Shown here: positions 1 through 11,225 of the stretch, piece after piece
Layout: every line of letters starts with the position of its first letter
Position numbering within the stretch: position 1 is the stretch's first letter
Assembly: GCF_000003815.2 (NCBI RefSeq)
Contig: NC_049993.1
Location: 10,974,623 to 11,038,622 of the forward strand
Length of the DNA stretch: 64,000 bases
Direction: 5' to 3'
Source: Branchiostoma floridae
Lineage: Eukaryota; Chordata; Leptocardii; Amphioxiformes; Branchiostomatidae
Made by a program: the position numbers and the translations under genes
The notes under the pieces: model-generated
What the model saw: the letters and a program-made list of their open reading frames with translations, nothing else
The model's database searches: none
What the model was told of the DNA's origin: nothing

Positions 1-323
1 ATATAGATGAAGGGTTGTATGAGACAATTGGACCTGCTGTAAGAGAATCAACACCAGAAGGTAGCTGTCTGCCATCAGTAGTGGAGGTGGCCCACCCTTG
101 CTCAGGAGTATCTTTGGGATTTTTCACTGCCCTCCCTCCCCCAGGTAGGGACACAACTTCAAAGGGCTGCGAGTCTGGGTGGGATTTCTGTAGGATTGCC
201 AGAGTTCAGGAGTTGACTGGGGGAGATTTTCTGGACTTACTTGATGACTGGGGAATTGGCCAACATTCCAAGGATGAACTCAGTGTCTGGTCAGTGCTCC
301 AAGACTGGCATTGGAAAGAATAA
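1..323 (+). CDS. Possible 3' end of a plus-strand gene (partial, unrecognised)
   Basis: An open frame enters from the left edge and runs about 107 codons to TAA at 321-323. A polyadenylation-like AATAAA overlaps the stop (320-325). The C-terminus is acidic and tryptophan-rich (GGDFLDLLDDWGIGQ, then VLQDWHWKE), which looks more protein-like than the surrounding AT-rich DNA. A possible GT donor at about 145 and AG acceptor at about 200 would allow a shorter spliced form. I recognise no family, and a chance open frame is possible. Confidence 0.28.
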   Translation, partial: IDEGLYETIGPAVRESTPEGSCLPSVVEVAHPCSGVSLGFFTALPPPGRDTTSKGCESGWDFCRIARVQELTGGDFLDLLDDWGIGQHSKDELSVWSVLQDWHWKE

Positions 324-326
324 ACT

Positions 327-1849
327 TTTTCTCCTGTGTCCTTTACACTATTACAGTCAATTAACAAGGCACATGGCATCAATAGCAGTATAATTGGTTA
401 TGATAGATGCAATAATAGACAGGAACTAGCTATCATAATCACATTAAGCCAAATAGTCAACTCTTCTGACCGGCTTATAGGTAAAACACAAATAAGAATA
501 CTGTAGACATAGTTGTCACATGAGCAACCTTTTATTGATAAAGGCAGGGGATAAAATGAGTAAAACTATTTGAAGGTCATTAACCTTAACTTGGACTTGA
601 TTAATTTTGGAGACAAAATTGCTTTAGACTTCGTACCTAAATATCTTCTTTGATCACCAGAACAAATTATTTGGTGATAGAAATTCTGTACGCTAATTCC
701 TCTGAAAACTTCAAGATTATGTTGTAAACATTAATTATTATGATAACTAAGCATGATTTTCTTACGATCAGCTATTAACTCCTTTGTTCTTTGATGTTTT
801 TCTCATCATATGGAACATATTTCCACTCCAGCCACAAAGTACAGACTTCCTCCTGAGAGCTGGCTTGTGATTGGTGGAACAGGAATGGGGTGACAGACTT
901 TGTTGAACTGCAAGAAGGGCACCAGTGAATCACACATGATCTTCAACTTGATACTGCTCTCCATATCAAAACCTGCTGGAGATATCTCCCTGTATTTACA
1001 GTTTGTTTATCCACGGACACAGAAGCATCTCTGTGCTGGGTTTATGGGAGCCTGAATTGATTGGCAGCATTTATTTGTTCAAGGTAATGATACGGCTGAG
1101 CCTGTGGTCCTTATCTTTTCACAGGGTCTTTTCCAAAGCCATTAGCATACTCTTATGAGACTTGAGGATGCCAATAAAGTATATCCTATAGACTGAGTAG
1201 TAATACGGTAGTAAGATTAGACCAACCAACTGCAATTAGTGCTCTTTGCAACTAGCAACTCACTTTTTTTATCTACCTTAAAATACATCAAAGTTTTCAA
1301 GTAACAAAATGGCAAAACAGTTTCTTAAAATGTAAGTAGCTTACTAGTATCTTTCTCTTAGTCCGTTGCAATGCTTGGGTAGTCAATGTATTAATTGTCA
1401 TGTTCCAGCTTTAATAAATGACTATGGGAGTTTCTCTTCCAACCCTCCTAATAAAAGTTCTATGTCCGTAGCTATTGGCTCGAGACAAGATGCTCAAACT
1501 ACATGCTGCGTTGGAGAGCAAAATCCAATAACACTACAACTTGTCTACAACAAGTACCACCTGAGAAAATAACAGAAGGAGTAGAGCAAAGTTTTCTTTA
1601 AGACACCTTTGCCAGTAGGGCATCTCTCAAGTCATGCTGTTTTTGTAACTTTAAGATTACAGCTGAACTGAAACACATGTTCACACCAGGTCATGTCCAT
1701 CAGTAGTGTAAAAATGTCTGTATATTCTCACCTGCTACTACATTACAAAGGACAAAGTGGCATCCAGAGACAAACCATTCTGTAGTGTATAACAGGATAA
1801 AACTTTGTATTTCTGCAGCCTAGAAGGATCAACTGAATCCGATAAACCT
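327..1849. other. Noncoding AT-rich DNA
   Basis: No convincing coding exon or RNA gene on either strand; open frames are short and of poor composition. Probably intron or intergenic DNA. Confidence 0.6.
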
Positions 1850-1850
1850 A

Positions 1851-1975
1851 TGTGTGTCTGTGTGAATCTATGTGTGTTTGTGTGTGTCTGTGTGTGTTTG
1901 TGTGTGTCTGTATGTGTCTGTGTGTGTGTCTCTGTGTGTCTCTGTGTGTTTGTGCATGTGTGTGAGTGCATGCAT
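1851..1975. repeat. GT-rich microsatellite
   Basis: An imperfect tandem run of TGTGTGTCTG and TGTGTTTG-type units. The open frames on both strands here are products of the repeat, not genes. Confidence 0.9.
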
Positions 1976-4900
1976 GTTGAAGAGCAAGTAAGACTTCTAG
2001 TTAATTTTCTAAATTCAAGAAAACCTTGCCTTTAATAGGATAGAAACATCAGTAAGATACCATCATCTTGGAAGTACAAAATATATAGATTTTCCATATC
2101 GGAGGCTACAATTTGACCCTTGACATTTAAACTGAACTGTCCCATCTGAGTGCAGTAGGAGTGATGCTTCCTACAGTAATTAGGAACAGATCCAATATAG
2201 ACTCCAGATGTCAGCCAATAACCATGCAAGGTTTGGGCTGCTCTGATGAGGAAGTCTGCCTGTCCTTCTGACTCAACTGGACTTGGATCACTCCTTCCAG
2301 TTTCCTCCTCTGTAATTTGTTTGTTTTGTCTTCCTGGGCTGGAGGGCATTCATCTGAACTCATTACAACCCAATACTTAACTTGAAGCTCTTTTTCCTTT
2401 GTTCTTTTTTCCAAGGCTTTTATCATTCTTACAATTAATTACAGAAGATAAAAAGGATAAAAATGGAGACATTGTGACAACTTATAAACATTGTGTGTTG
2501 ATATGAAACAGAAGCAAGGACTGTGGACAAAAAAGTAAGAGGGTTGACCATAGGCTAGCTGTACCTTATTAATTACCTGAAAGAAAGTTTGGAAAAGTCT
2601 GGAAGCCCAAGGGATCACAAGAAGCACTTCAGTCTGACAGGAAATAAGTTGTACAGAACTTGCCAGAAGCCTTTTTTGCCTGGGTAGCACTGATCCATGT
2701 AAATAAACAGGGGTTCACTGATGTGTAACCTTGTTCTGGGACTTGTTCGTCTGGCTAATTTTCACACAGGATCAGATAAACATGTGCAGTTTTTGTGTGT
2801 GTCCAAAATAACTTCACATTGGAAATACAACTACACAATCTAAATCATCCAGGCAATGTTGCCAGTCATAACACTTTTTCAGTTTTCCCAGTGTGGCCAT
2901 AAAGTTTTCAACAGCCTTGTCCCAAGTGGTACCACCTACACCTAAAACTGATTTATACCATATGCAAGCAACTAGAACTTAGAAGAAGTAAATTAATTTT
3001 TTTCCTGAACTACAAAATAAGTCAGAACAAGCATACCAAGGATGCTAGATGTACTATTCATTCATGTTCTCAGAAAATTTACCAAAAATGAAGAAAGGAC
3101 TGTATGCCATTAACAAGATCTAGATAAATGAATTGGAAAATTGAATTTGAATCACCCACTCTCTCCAAGAGCTCTAAGTTTCACATTGCACATGAATATC
3201 AAGTTCAACAGAAAGCACCCTCAAACTTTTAATGGTATCATACGCTACTAAAATGGTCGTAAATTCTCCGTCCTGTTCACCACTCAAAGAGCAAGTCCAG
3301 CCCAATGATTGGATCTTCAACTAAAGCTCCAGAAAGAACCCATTTTCCCTGACAGCCTTTGGGAGAAATAGAGGCAAATCCCCCATTTGTCATCCAATCA
3401 CTGTTCAGCAGTGCTGGACTATCTCAGCTGCTGAAAAAAGAAATCTGGCTAGTGGAACCATTACTTGGGATATGTCATAGATAGCGATGATAAATAATAA
3501 ATGATGACTTTTTCCTCAAACATATACTAGAGAATTACCATCTCACAAGAATCTGGGGATGACAGTCTGCAATAAAGATTGCTGAAGGCCAGTACCCGTT
3601 CTTTTTATACGTTGCCATTGCTATAATCAATCAGAATTTTTATCATAACATTCCGTATTTGAATTTTGTCAGGAAAATCCTATAATGTATACCCTTTTCT
3701 TTGGCAAAAAGTTCAAGGGCACATCAGCTGACCATTCCCACCATTTTCCATCCCACTATTGACAGTCCTATTCCTTCATAAGGAAAACCAATTAACCCCC
3801 ACTTAGTCTGGTCAGTGAGCTGCTTGTCAAACTCAAACACCACCTCTCTCAACTCACAGCTCCTGAAAAACTCAAACCACCAAAATATTTTACGTGAATT
3901 CTGGTATTTTCAACACACATTTATGGAAATAGTACATGCCTTTTTAAGAATGTCTATCCAAATATATCCATAAAAGTCAGGTAAGAGCTATATATTCTTT
4001 ACTATCAGTACATTTTATTACTACATCAAAACTATCCCCACCTGAAGAGAAAGATAAGGAAGATAAGTATATGTAGTACTGTAATTAAATGGCAGAGGCT
4101 ATTCTACCCTATAGACGTACGATGTACTTGTCTATTGGGTTTACTTCTCTAAAGGTAATTATTTCCAACTTTTAAATGACAAAGATAGGTAACATTTGAG
4201 AATTCTCCATACAAAAGAAACTGTAATAGAAGTGCTATTTATGTTTTCATAACAAATACGCAACTTTTGCTTTTCTTTCAAATTGCTATAATGGCTTTGG
4301 CACCAAGAAAACAAGTGAAAATAGAACAGCTTACACCTGCCAAACCAAAGCCATGAAACTTTCCACATGTATATTTCTATAGACTACAGTTTTAAAAGCC
4401 TCTCCACACCATCTGGAAGTTCTAACAATATAAATAAAAAATGCTACTATTTATGACTGTTGGACTGGAGTGCAGCAGACACATGTAGTAAATGAAGGTT
4501 GGAACATGGAAATAAATTGACAACTTCAAAATTGCTGCAACAGACCCTAGATGAACCTAAAAGGACCGATCCATGTGTATTCTGAAGGGAGGTGAAGTAA
4601 AGAATGGACAGAAGTCATCACCAAAAAAAAAGAAAAAATTTAGTCAGGGGACGTTATCTGTCTTTCCTTTATCTTAGATAACATTTCATATAGGTGACCT
4701 GGTGTGCTTGGCCAAAAAAATGTGAGCCATCTCTAGGTGCCTTGCACTAGATCTATCTAATGATGAGTATTACACTTCACCTACTAGTATGAGGATGAAC
4801 ACTTCACCTCACCTTTTTTATTTTTTTCAAGGAATCTGTTCTACATTATGTGAAACGTTTATAGAACAACTGAAATACACATGCATGTACAGTGTATTAA

Positions 4901-7064
4901 AAGTATACCTCTTAAATTTAACGCTGTAAAGTGGCACATTGCCTCATTGATCTGTTTTAAAATGGCAGGAAAAAGCAATTTGATACACATCATTCATAGT
5001 ACTATATATTAGTTATTTTGTATTACATGGAAAATGTCTTCAACCCCCTCCCTGATGAATAACGAAAATCCCTCTGAGTCAGAGCTCTCTCCTGACCTAA
5101 AAGTTCCTACCAACAATATGACAATAGGACAGGAATACAAACTTCCCTACATCCGTTACACATAAAGACAACTTGCAACATATTCTCAACTAAAGAACCA
5201 ACTGATGTAATATCAACACCCTTTATTTACTGAACTAATATATTCTTTTCAACAATGAAGTAATTCGAACAGCATCACATGTCAGACTTTGTGTCCAAAT
5301 TAACTCAAAAGGATACAGCCCAATTCATCAGGAATGCACTGGGTGGAAATGTACATATTTTGATACCAATGATATCAGCGCGTAATGGAACAGGGATCGA
5401 CTCGGCGCTGTTTGTGTAAGGGCTACTAATGGTTCACTAGATAACACCAGGCTGTGAGGAAGTCCATGTGTTGTATAGCCTTCCTTTGTGAGTCAACTTG
5501 AACTTTGTGGGCTGACTCAAAACATTATCATGGTCTCCAGACACATGTGATGTTTTTCATGTCTAAAGGCAAGCTCCAGTATTTAAAACACTGTTTACCA
5601 GTATTCTAAAAAAGATTTAGTAATACAATACATATATAACAATATGATAGTATTTCACCTTAAATATTAGGTAAAGCTTTGGGTAAAGTTGTTGATGATG
5701 ATCAATAGATGAATAAATGAAATATTTCAAATACACATATAGCTTTGAATGAGAGATTTTTGATATAATTACAATTGTTCTTCTAAATGTTTCGATAATT
5801 TCAAAGCTTATCATTTCAAGCATAGCAGACTTGATTTCAAAAGATACTAGTACTTGAAACTATATTGAAGTGGCCTGACTGACTGTGGCCCTCCTGTTAG
5901 CATGGCCACTCCTCTAAGATTATTACTAGTGTACAAGACCTCCTCGGAGAAACAAAGTACACAAGTCCAATGTTATTGTTAGACTTCTAAGACTCCTATT
6001 TCAAAAGGTTACTTCAGTGTGGGTGATGAGGTACACTTGCCCTTGTTCAAGGCTGTTTAAACAACCTTAAGACATGGGTTTAATCTACAAAAATATAATG
6101 TAGTGAATTAACAAAAGGCTTGTATCTCAACTGAATATCAACAACCTTATCTTGCTCATGCATCATGCTTATTTTCAGAAAAAGCAACAGAAATGGTTGA
6201 CAAACTCTGAAACCACAATTATAAAGTATCCCACACAGTAGTAAGGACAAGTATTTGTTATACATCACGTTTCATGATGCCAGACGATATCGTAACCGTA
6301 TTAGTTATTAGAGCACTCCATTCATTTGGGGACTCCTCCGGGAATGGTGTTAGTATGGGGTCAGCTTGGCTCTCAGAAGACAGAAGTGTTCTTTTTTCTT
6401 GAATAGCCTTAAAAAGGGTTAGTTATTTTCAAGACTACCACAGATAGCATTAAATGGATCACAAATCTCTACGACTGAAGTCTAGTTGATGCCTTTATGT
6501 GCAGTGGTCGTGAATAAAATGTCGTAAAGTCGTCGCTGCGCCGGTCGCGATGAGCCGCGCGCTCCCATAGCGGTGCCCTGTTAACCCCGGCGGCACCCTG
6601 ACCCGGGCCGCCACTGCACATGGTAAATGTGCGCCCCGGGAACAACAGCTGGCCGCTGAACCAGCTCCTACAGCACAACTCGGCGTGAATAATCCTCTCA
6701 CTCATGCCGACAAGGTCCTTCAAGTTCAGACAGACAAGCGCCAGGGCTGTGTGCCACGATTACGGGAATCACACCGACATAACGGTCTACATAAAAGTTC
6801 GCACAAACACACGGCGTGAGGCGTGCTTGTTATAATTGCATGACCGTGGAAGAAAATATAAAATATGGATTTTACAATAAAGTTGACGACTCCACTAAGG
6901 CACTCAATATGGAGCATGGGCGTTTCAATACATCAAGCAGCTAATGTGGGGAACAACTGTGTAAAAGTGAACTACTCCCCTCCCCAAGCGACAGACGTTG
7001 TGTTGACGGTTACCACCACTATATTCCTGGAACTTACTGTAACTTGTTGTTGTTGTCAGCTCAC
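1976..7064. other. Mostly noncoding; two weak exon candidates on minus
   Basis: Largely AT-rich without recognisable genes. Two minus-strand patches are slightly protein-like. The first is 2211-2426, an open frame rich in K/E/Q after a TTGTAAG acceptor-like site. The second is the GC-rich island 6535-6690, with a possible acceptor CACACAG at about 6750. Either could be a downstream exon of the gene starting at 7134, but no family is recognised and neither is supported beyond composition. Confidence 0.4.
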
Positions 7065-7134
7065 CTTCCTCCTGGGACACAACAGCCTGTAACAGAACAG
7101 CGGACAGCAACCACACTCCTCCAAACCTCCCCAT
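7065..7134 (-). CDS. First coding exon with signal peptide (rest of gene unresolved)
   Basis: Reading on the minus strand, ATG at 7134 opens MGRFGGVWLLSAVLLQAVVS, a textbook signal peptide, followed by QEE and a GTGAGC splice donor just after 7065 (phase 1). An in-frame upstream ATG at 7155 would add seven residues; the 7134 start is preferred because the hydrophobic core then begins near the N-terminus. The product should enter the secretory pathway. The remaining exons should lie at lower coordinates, but I cannot place them; the only candidates are weak patches near 6.5-6.75 kb and 2.2-2.4 kb. Confidence 0.5.
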
Positions 7135-7155
7135 CACTGAAAATGAAGCCTCCAA

Positions 7156-7600
7156 ACAGGGGGAAAACGCTTCAGGGACAGGACAAGTTAGAGTTTCCTC
7201 GGCCGGAATGACTCAGCGCGTACTTCCTGTAGCTCCTCGCTCCCTCTGAAGATGGGGCCCGCCGACCGGTTCACTCTTGTCCCTCCATATGTCCCGGCGC
7301 CGGGAAAATACCGCCGAAATCCTCCTTGACAACGCAGTGGAAAAGACTTTTCCTGAATGAAGTTCACCCGACTCGACTGTACTGTGCACTGCTGACCGGG
7401 TAACGTCACTGTCTGGTCGCTTGGATGGAGGCAAATATCTGCCGAATGTATGGGAGACTATTTTGGGCAATGACTTGTAACGTGAGCGCCTCGCGCGGTT
7501 GTAACCCAGATGGTCTGGAGATGATGTTTCAAACGGAGCGGCCACGCCCCTCCCCCGCTCTCTCTGCTGCCATTGGTCCAACAATTATCGACCAGGACAG
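7156..7600 (-). promoter_or_regulatory. GC/CpG-rich putative promoter of the signal-peptide gene
   Basis: Directly upstream of the signal-peptide exon the DNA becomes GC- and CpG-rich compared with both flanks, as expected of an animal promoter or 5' UTR. No TATA box was seen. The overlapping open frames on both strands are probably by-products of the GC content. Confidence 0.35.
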
Positions 7601-9238
7601 AAAGTGGAAAAGAAAAATAAACAATAGAGACGACAGAAAATTGTTTGTTGCGTTATGCAGAGGCCTGGGGCGTTCAACCTCTATCTCAGTGCCGTCATTG
7701 CCAAATCAAAATAAATTTCATAATTGTCTTGAAGTTTTGTGAGTTTGTTGTTTCCGCAAATAAATGTTCGACCAGCAACATGGTTTACAAGAAACAGTTC
7801 TTCCACTAGAGAACTCTATCCTATTCTTTCTTTTTTCAATGAAGAAATGCACTGATGATATAACGAAATGTGCGATATTATTACCAAAAGTCGTATCATA
7901 AAACTGAGTGTCAAATATATGTGAATTGTGTTTGTTTTTTTTCTTTTCTAAATGTCGTTTTTAATGGAGATAAGCGCGTTCAACATTTCACTTCGAAATT
8001 TCACCCTTGCCCTTCGTTGGCGGGCAGTCTAATTTCCACTCTGGTAATCAGAGGAAAAAAGCTCTTAATCAAAGAGGCTCGTCCTGCAATTATTTCCGGA
8101 ACCAATGAGCCAATTAAAAAGGCTCATGCATGCGCGTGGCCACCGAGTCGTGATGTAGGACCAAAGTCAAGTCTGGTTTAGATAAAGATCTTTTGTCATT
8201 GCCAGACGTGCATCTGCTGTTCATCTGTGTAATCACGACGATGATATCATTGTATACCGGGGCTGCACTAGCCGTCATCCTGTGTGCCGTACAGATGGAT
8301 ATTAATGGTGTGTCGGCATGGCTCACAACTTTTGGATGCATCATGTAGAGGACTCATTTATCGGTACCTTTACTACCGTTACCGGGCACGAGAGGAAAAA
8401 AACAAAAGCAATACGTCTAAATGCCTCGGTTGTTGTGATGAATCTATGCTGGTAATTACGATATCTTTGGGATGTCGTTTTCAATTAGAACTTTCTTTTC
8501 ATTATCTTTTATTGTGTTTTGATTGCTAATTTTTTCCTTGACATAGACGGTAATCAAGGACTCTACAGATGTCATATATCCAGAGGACACCCAGGACACG
8601 CAATCAGCGATCCGTGGGCGCAGGATCTTAGGTCATTGGCGAAGACGTAACAAATGAAGTATTTTCTTACCCTTTGACCCGTCCCATCAATTTCTCATTG
8701 CCGCAGAGGAGGGATGTCGCGGTAGCAGCGGAAGTCTGGCCATGTAAGGTACCGAACCCAACTCTCATCTTATTGCCAAGTTTGGCTGTTTGTCACTACC
8801 AGACTCGAACTTCCTCCAGTTTTGTACACATTCCACTTTCCATCCACTACTAGAATAAAGATTCAGATTTGCTATTTACAACTGGCATGAGCCATATCAA
8901 ACCATAAGACGTTAAACACATTGCGTTACAGTATAGCGCGGCATCAAAACCACATAAAAGCACGCTTTCCATTACTCCATTCCAAAACCTACGACTTAAC
9001 AGTAAGATATATAGATACAATCCCATTGAAAAGTCGGGCGAATACATTAAAAAGCATTAAGTTATACCATCTATCCAAAGAATAGCATTGTAACAGACCC
9101 AAGTAGTCACGCTCTATAAAATGGGCTATATAAAACGCCATCTCCAAGTTAACACTATCGTAGGTATTGACATAAAACACGAAAGGAAACGGTCATTGCT
9201 AAAAGGTTATGCATGGAAAGTTTTCGATGCGGAAACGT
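7601..9238. other. Intergenic AT-rich DNA
   Basis: Nothing supportable: short open frames only, no RNA gene and no strong repeat recognised. Confidence 0.6.
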
Positions 9239-10012
9239 CATCTCCAAGCAGTTGTGGCGATGGTTGTACCGTTTTCTAACCAGGCTTGTTTTCTAACAAC
9301 CCTTTAGAGTGATGGTAGCGATTCTCCACTCTATACTTGACATCTGCTTGAAGACTAGAGATAAGTGATTTTAGATTGCCAGTCATGAGTCAGTTTCCAG
9401 GCGGTGGTGAGACAATGAGAAGCCGTCCCTGAGGAAGGCTGTGCCGACATGCAGGAGAAGTGATGTAAATAAACAGCCGGGCCCGGGAGAGGAAGCCTTG
9501 CCGTGCGCTCATCACGCGACTTCAGGAAAAATCGCGGGATTACAGACCACTACAGCTTCCTGGAATTATGGGATGAAGCCGACATTACTGAAACCGCTTA
9601 TAATATAGACACTCATGAAGCAGTCTTTTCCCTAGCTTTAGGGAATGCTAAGCTCTTATATATAATTGGGTACGGGGCCACAGGCAGTTAGGAGCAGGAA
9701 GTATATGAGATCTGAAAAAAAATCATGGATTTTGGATGAAAAATCTCAAATGATCCCTCCTTCCGATCCCATTACTGCAAACTGTCACAAAATCAGCTGT
9801 AAAAACAATGGTGCGTGTATTCTAACTACATTTGGATTAGTATATAATCATCCATGTACAAATAACGTTACTTTCCTGGCTAACAAAGTTCCTTGACATC
9901 AAGAGATAACATTCAACATAGCCGGTACTCGAGTGTAAGGAGCCGAGATAGAAATATGGTGGTACATTCAAAATGATCTTCCGTACCCGATCCCAACATC
10001 TGCTTGGAGATG
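9239..10012. mobile_element. Possible non-autonomous DNA transposon with ATCTCCAAGCAG ends
   Basis: The left end at 9240 reads ATCTCCAAGCAG and the right end at 9998-10011 reads ATCTGCTTGGAGAT, its inverted complement, followed inward by partly matching TGTTG-like bases. The same ends occur on the fold-back elements at 11055 and 30918. No clear target-site duplication was seen, and the interior carries no transposase. The two ends could instead belong to separate relics. Confidence 0.35.
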
Positions 10013-11054
10013 GCACTATCCCATTCAGCTGCATCACTAGATGGTCATTAACATCGAAATGAGATAACGACAGGTTATGTCTGCAATGTTATGGTTGAAA
10101 TCATAGTCACTGGACAAAATTTTTAAGAGTGTTTATCCTTGTCGTGCCACAACGTCTACCTGGTTGCGGTAACTTTAACTGTTCACGTATTCTCTAACCT
10201 CGTCACCATAATAGCGGGATAACCCGGTTACGGAAAAATAAACACTACTTGAAGCTTGCAGGAAATGTGGCCGATCATCCTGGTATCAGGCTGAGAATAC
10301 GGAGTACTTAGTACATCCATTAAGGTACAACACAACCCGGAAGCCACCATCGGTGTCTGAATCCGTCAGCATCCGTCAGGAATGTCAGGAACCCACAGTG
10401 GATATCACATTACAGACCGACATGGAAATCCTGTGCAAACGTAGACCAAGGTTTACGCAAGGTGGCAGTTACTCAAGCAAGTAGTTAGATTTGGGAAATG
10501 GCCTCAGGTAGCATCTACATTATCTGTGCTTTACACCGTTTCATCTTTATCAATTCATAGTTTTTGTTGAAAACCTGGTGAAGCACAGATCATGTTCAGT
10601 CACAGGCGAAGAGAATCACTGTGGGTGTTACCTGAAACGTCTGGCCGTTGCCCAAATCTTTCGATTTACTTGAGCAACTTTTACCTTCCGCATCTATTAC
10701 CTGGACGATCGATGTCTAACCGGCACTGACGTGAAGTACCAAACTGTTTGACGTACAGTCTGACGGAGTTCTCTCTGGTATCTATTAATAAGACAGTATA
10801 GATCAGTATACTTGCATTGGCGGTTCCTCAATGTAGCTTTGATAGGCATACTTCGTGACTGTAGACTTTTTGTACATTATACTACATATCATGTGATGGT
10901 TTCTGATCGTATATCAGGTTTCTGATTACTAGTGAGTTTCTAGGCTGGACGGCTGTCACAAACCTGTTAGCAATCATAAGTCTGATGACCTTGAATCAGA
11001 AATAGCGCGTGGTAATTGCAGTATTTTCTGATACCTCAAATCGCATTGTTTCTA
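10013..11054. other. Intergenic DNA
   Basis: No gene or RNA recognised. Confidence 0.55.
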
Positions 11055-11225
11055 ATCTTCAAGTAGATCCTACGGTAGCATAAGATAGTTATATATCAAA
11101 AGCTGGCAAAGGAGTGAAACCGGCCTAGGAGTGTGTATGACTCCCTTACGCACTCCTAGACCGGTTTCACTCCTTTGCCAGGTTTTTGATACTATCTTAG
11201 GCTACCGTAGGATCTGCTTGGAGAT
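11055..11225. mobile_element. Fold-back miniature inverted-repeat element (MITE)
   Basis: A near-perfect inverted repeat of about 171 bp. The left arm starts ATCTTCAAGTAGATCCTACG; the right arm ends CGTAGGATCTGCTTGGAGAT. Each arm is about 75-80 bp and includes the motif CTGGCAAAGGAGTGAAACCGG or its complement. The arms meet around a short centre near 11145. The transcript would fold into a long hairpin. The ends match the shorter relative at 30918-31050. Fold-back MITEs are known in amphioxus, but I cannot assign this one to a named family. Confidence 0.85.

Noticed and set aside
1738-2035. HTQTHT- and CVCVCV-type open frames
   Set aside because: Translations of the GT microsatellite.
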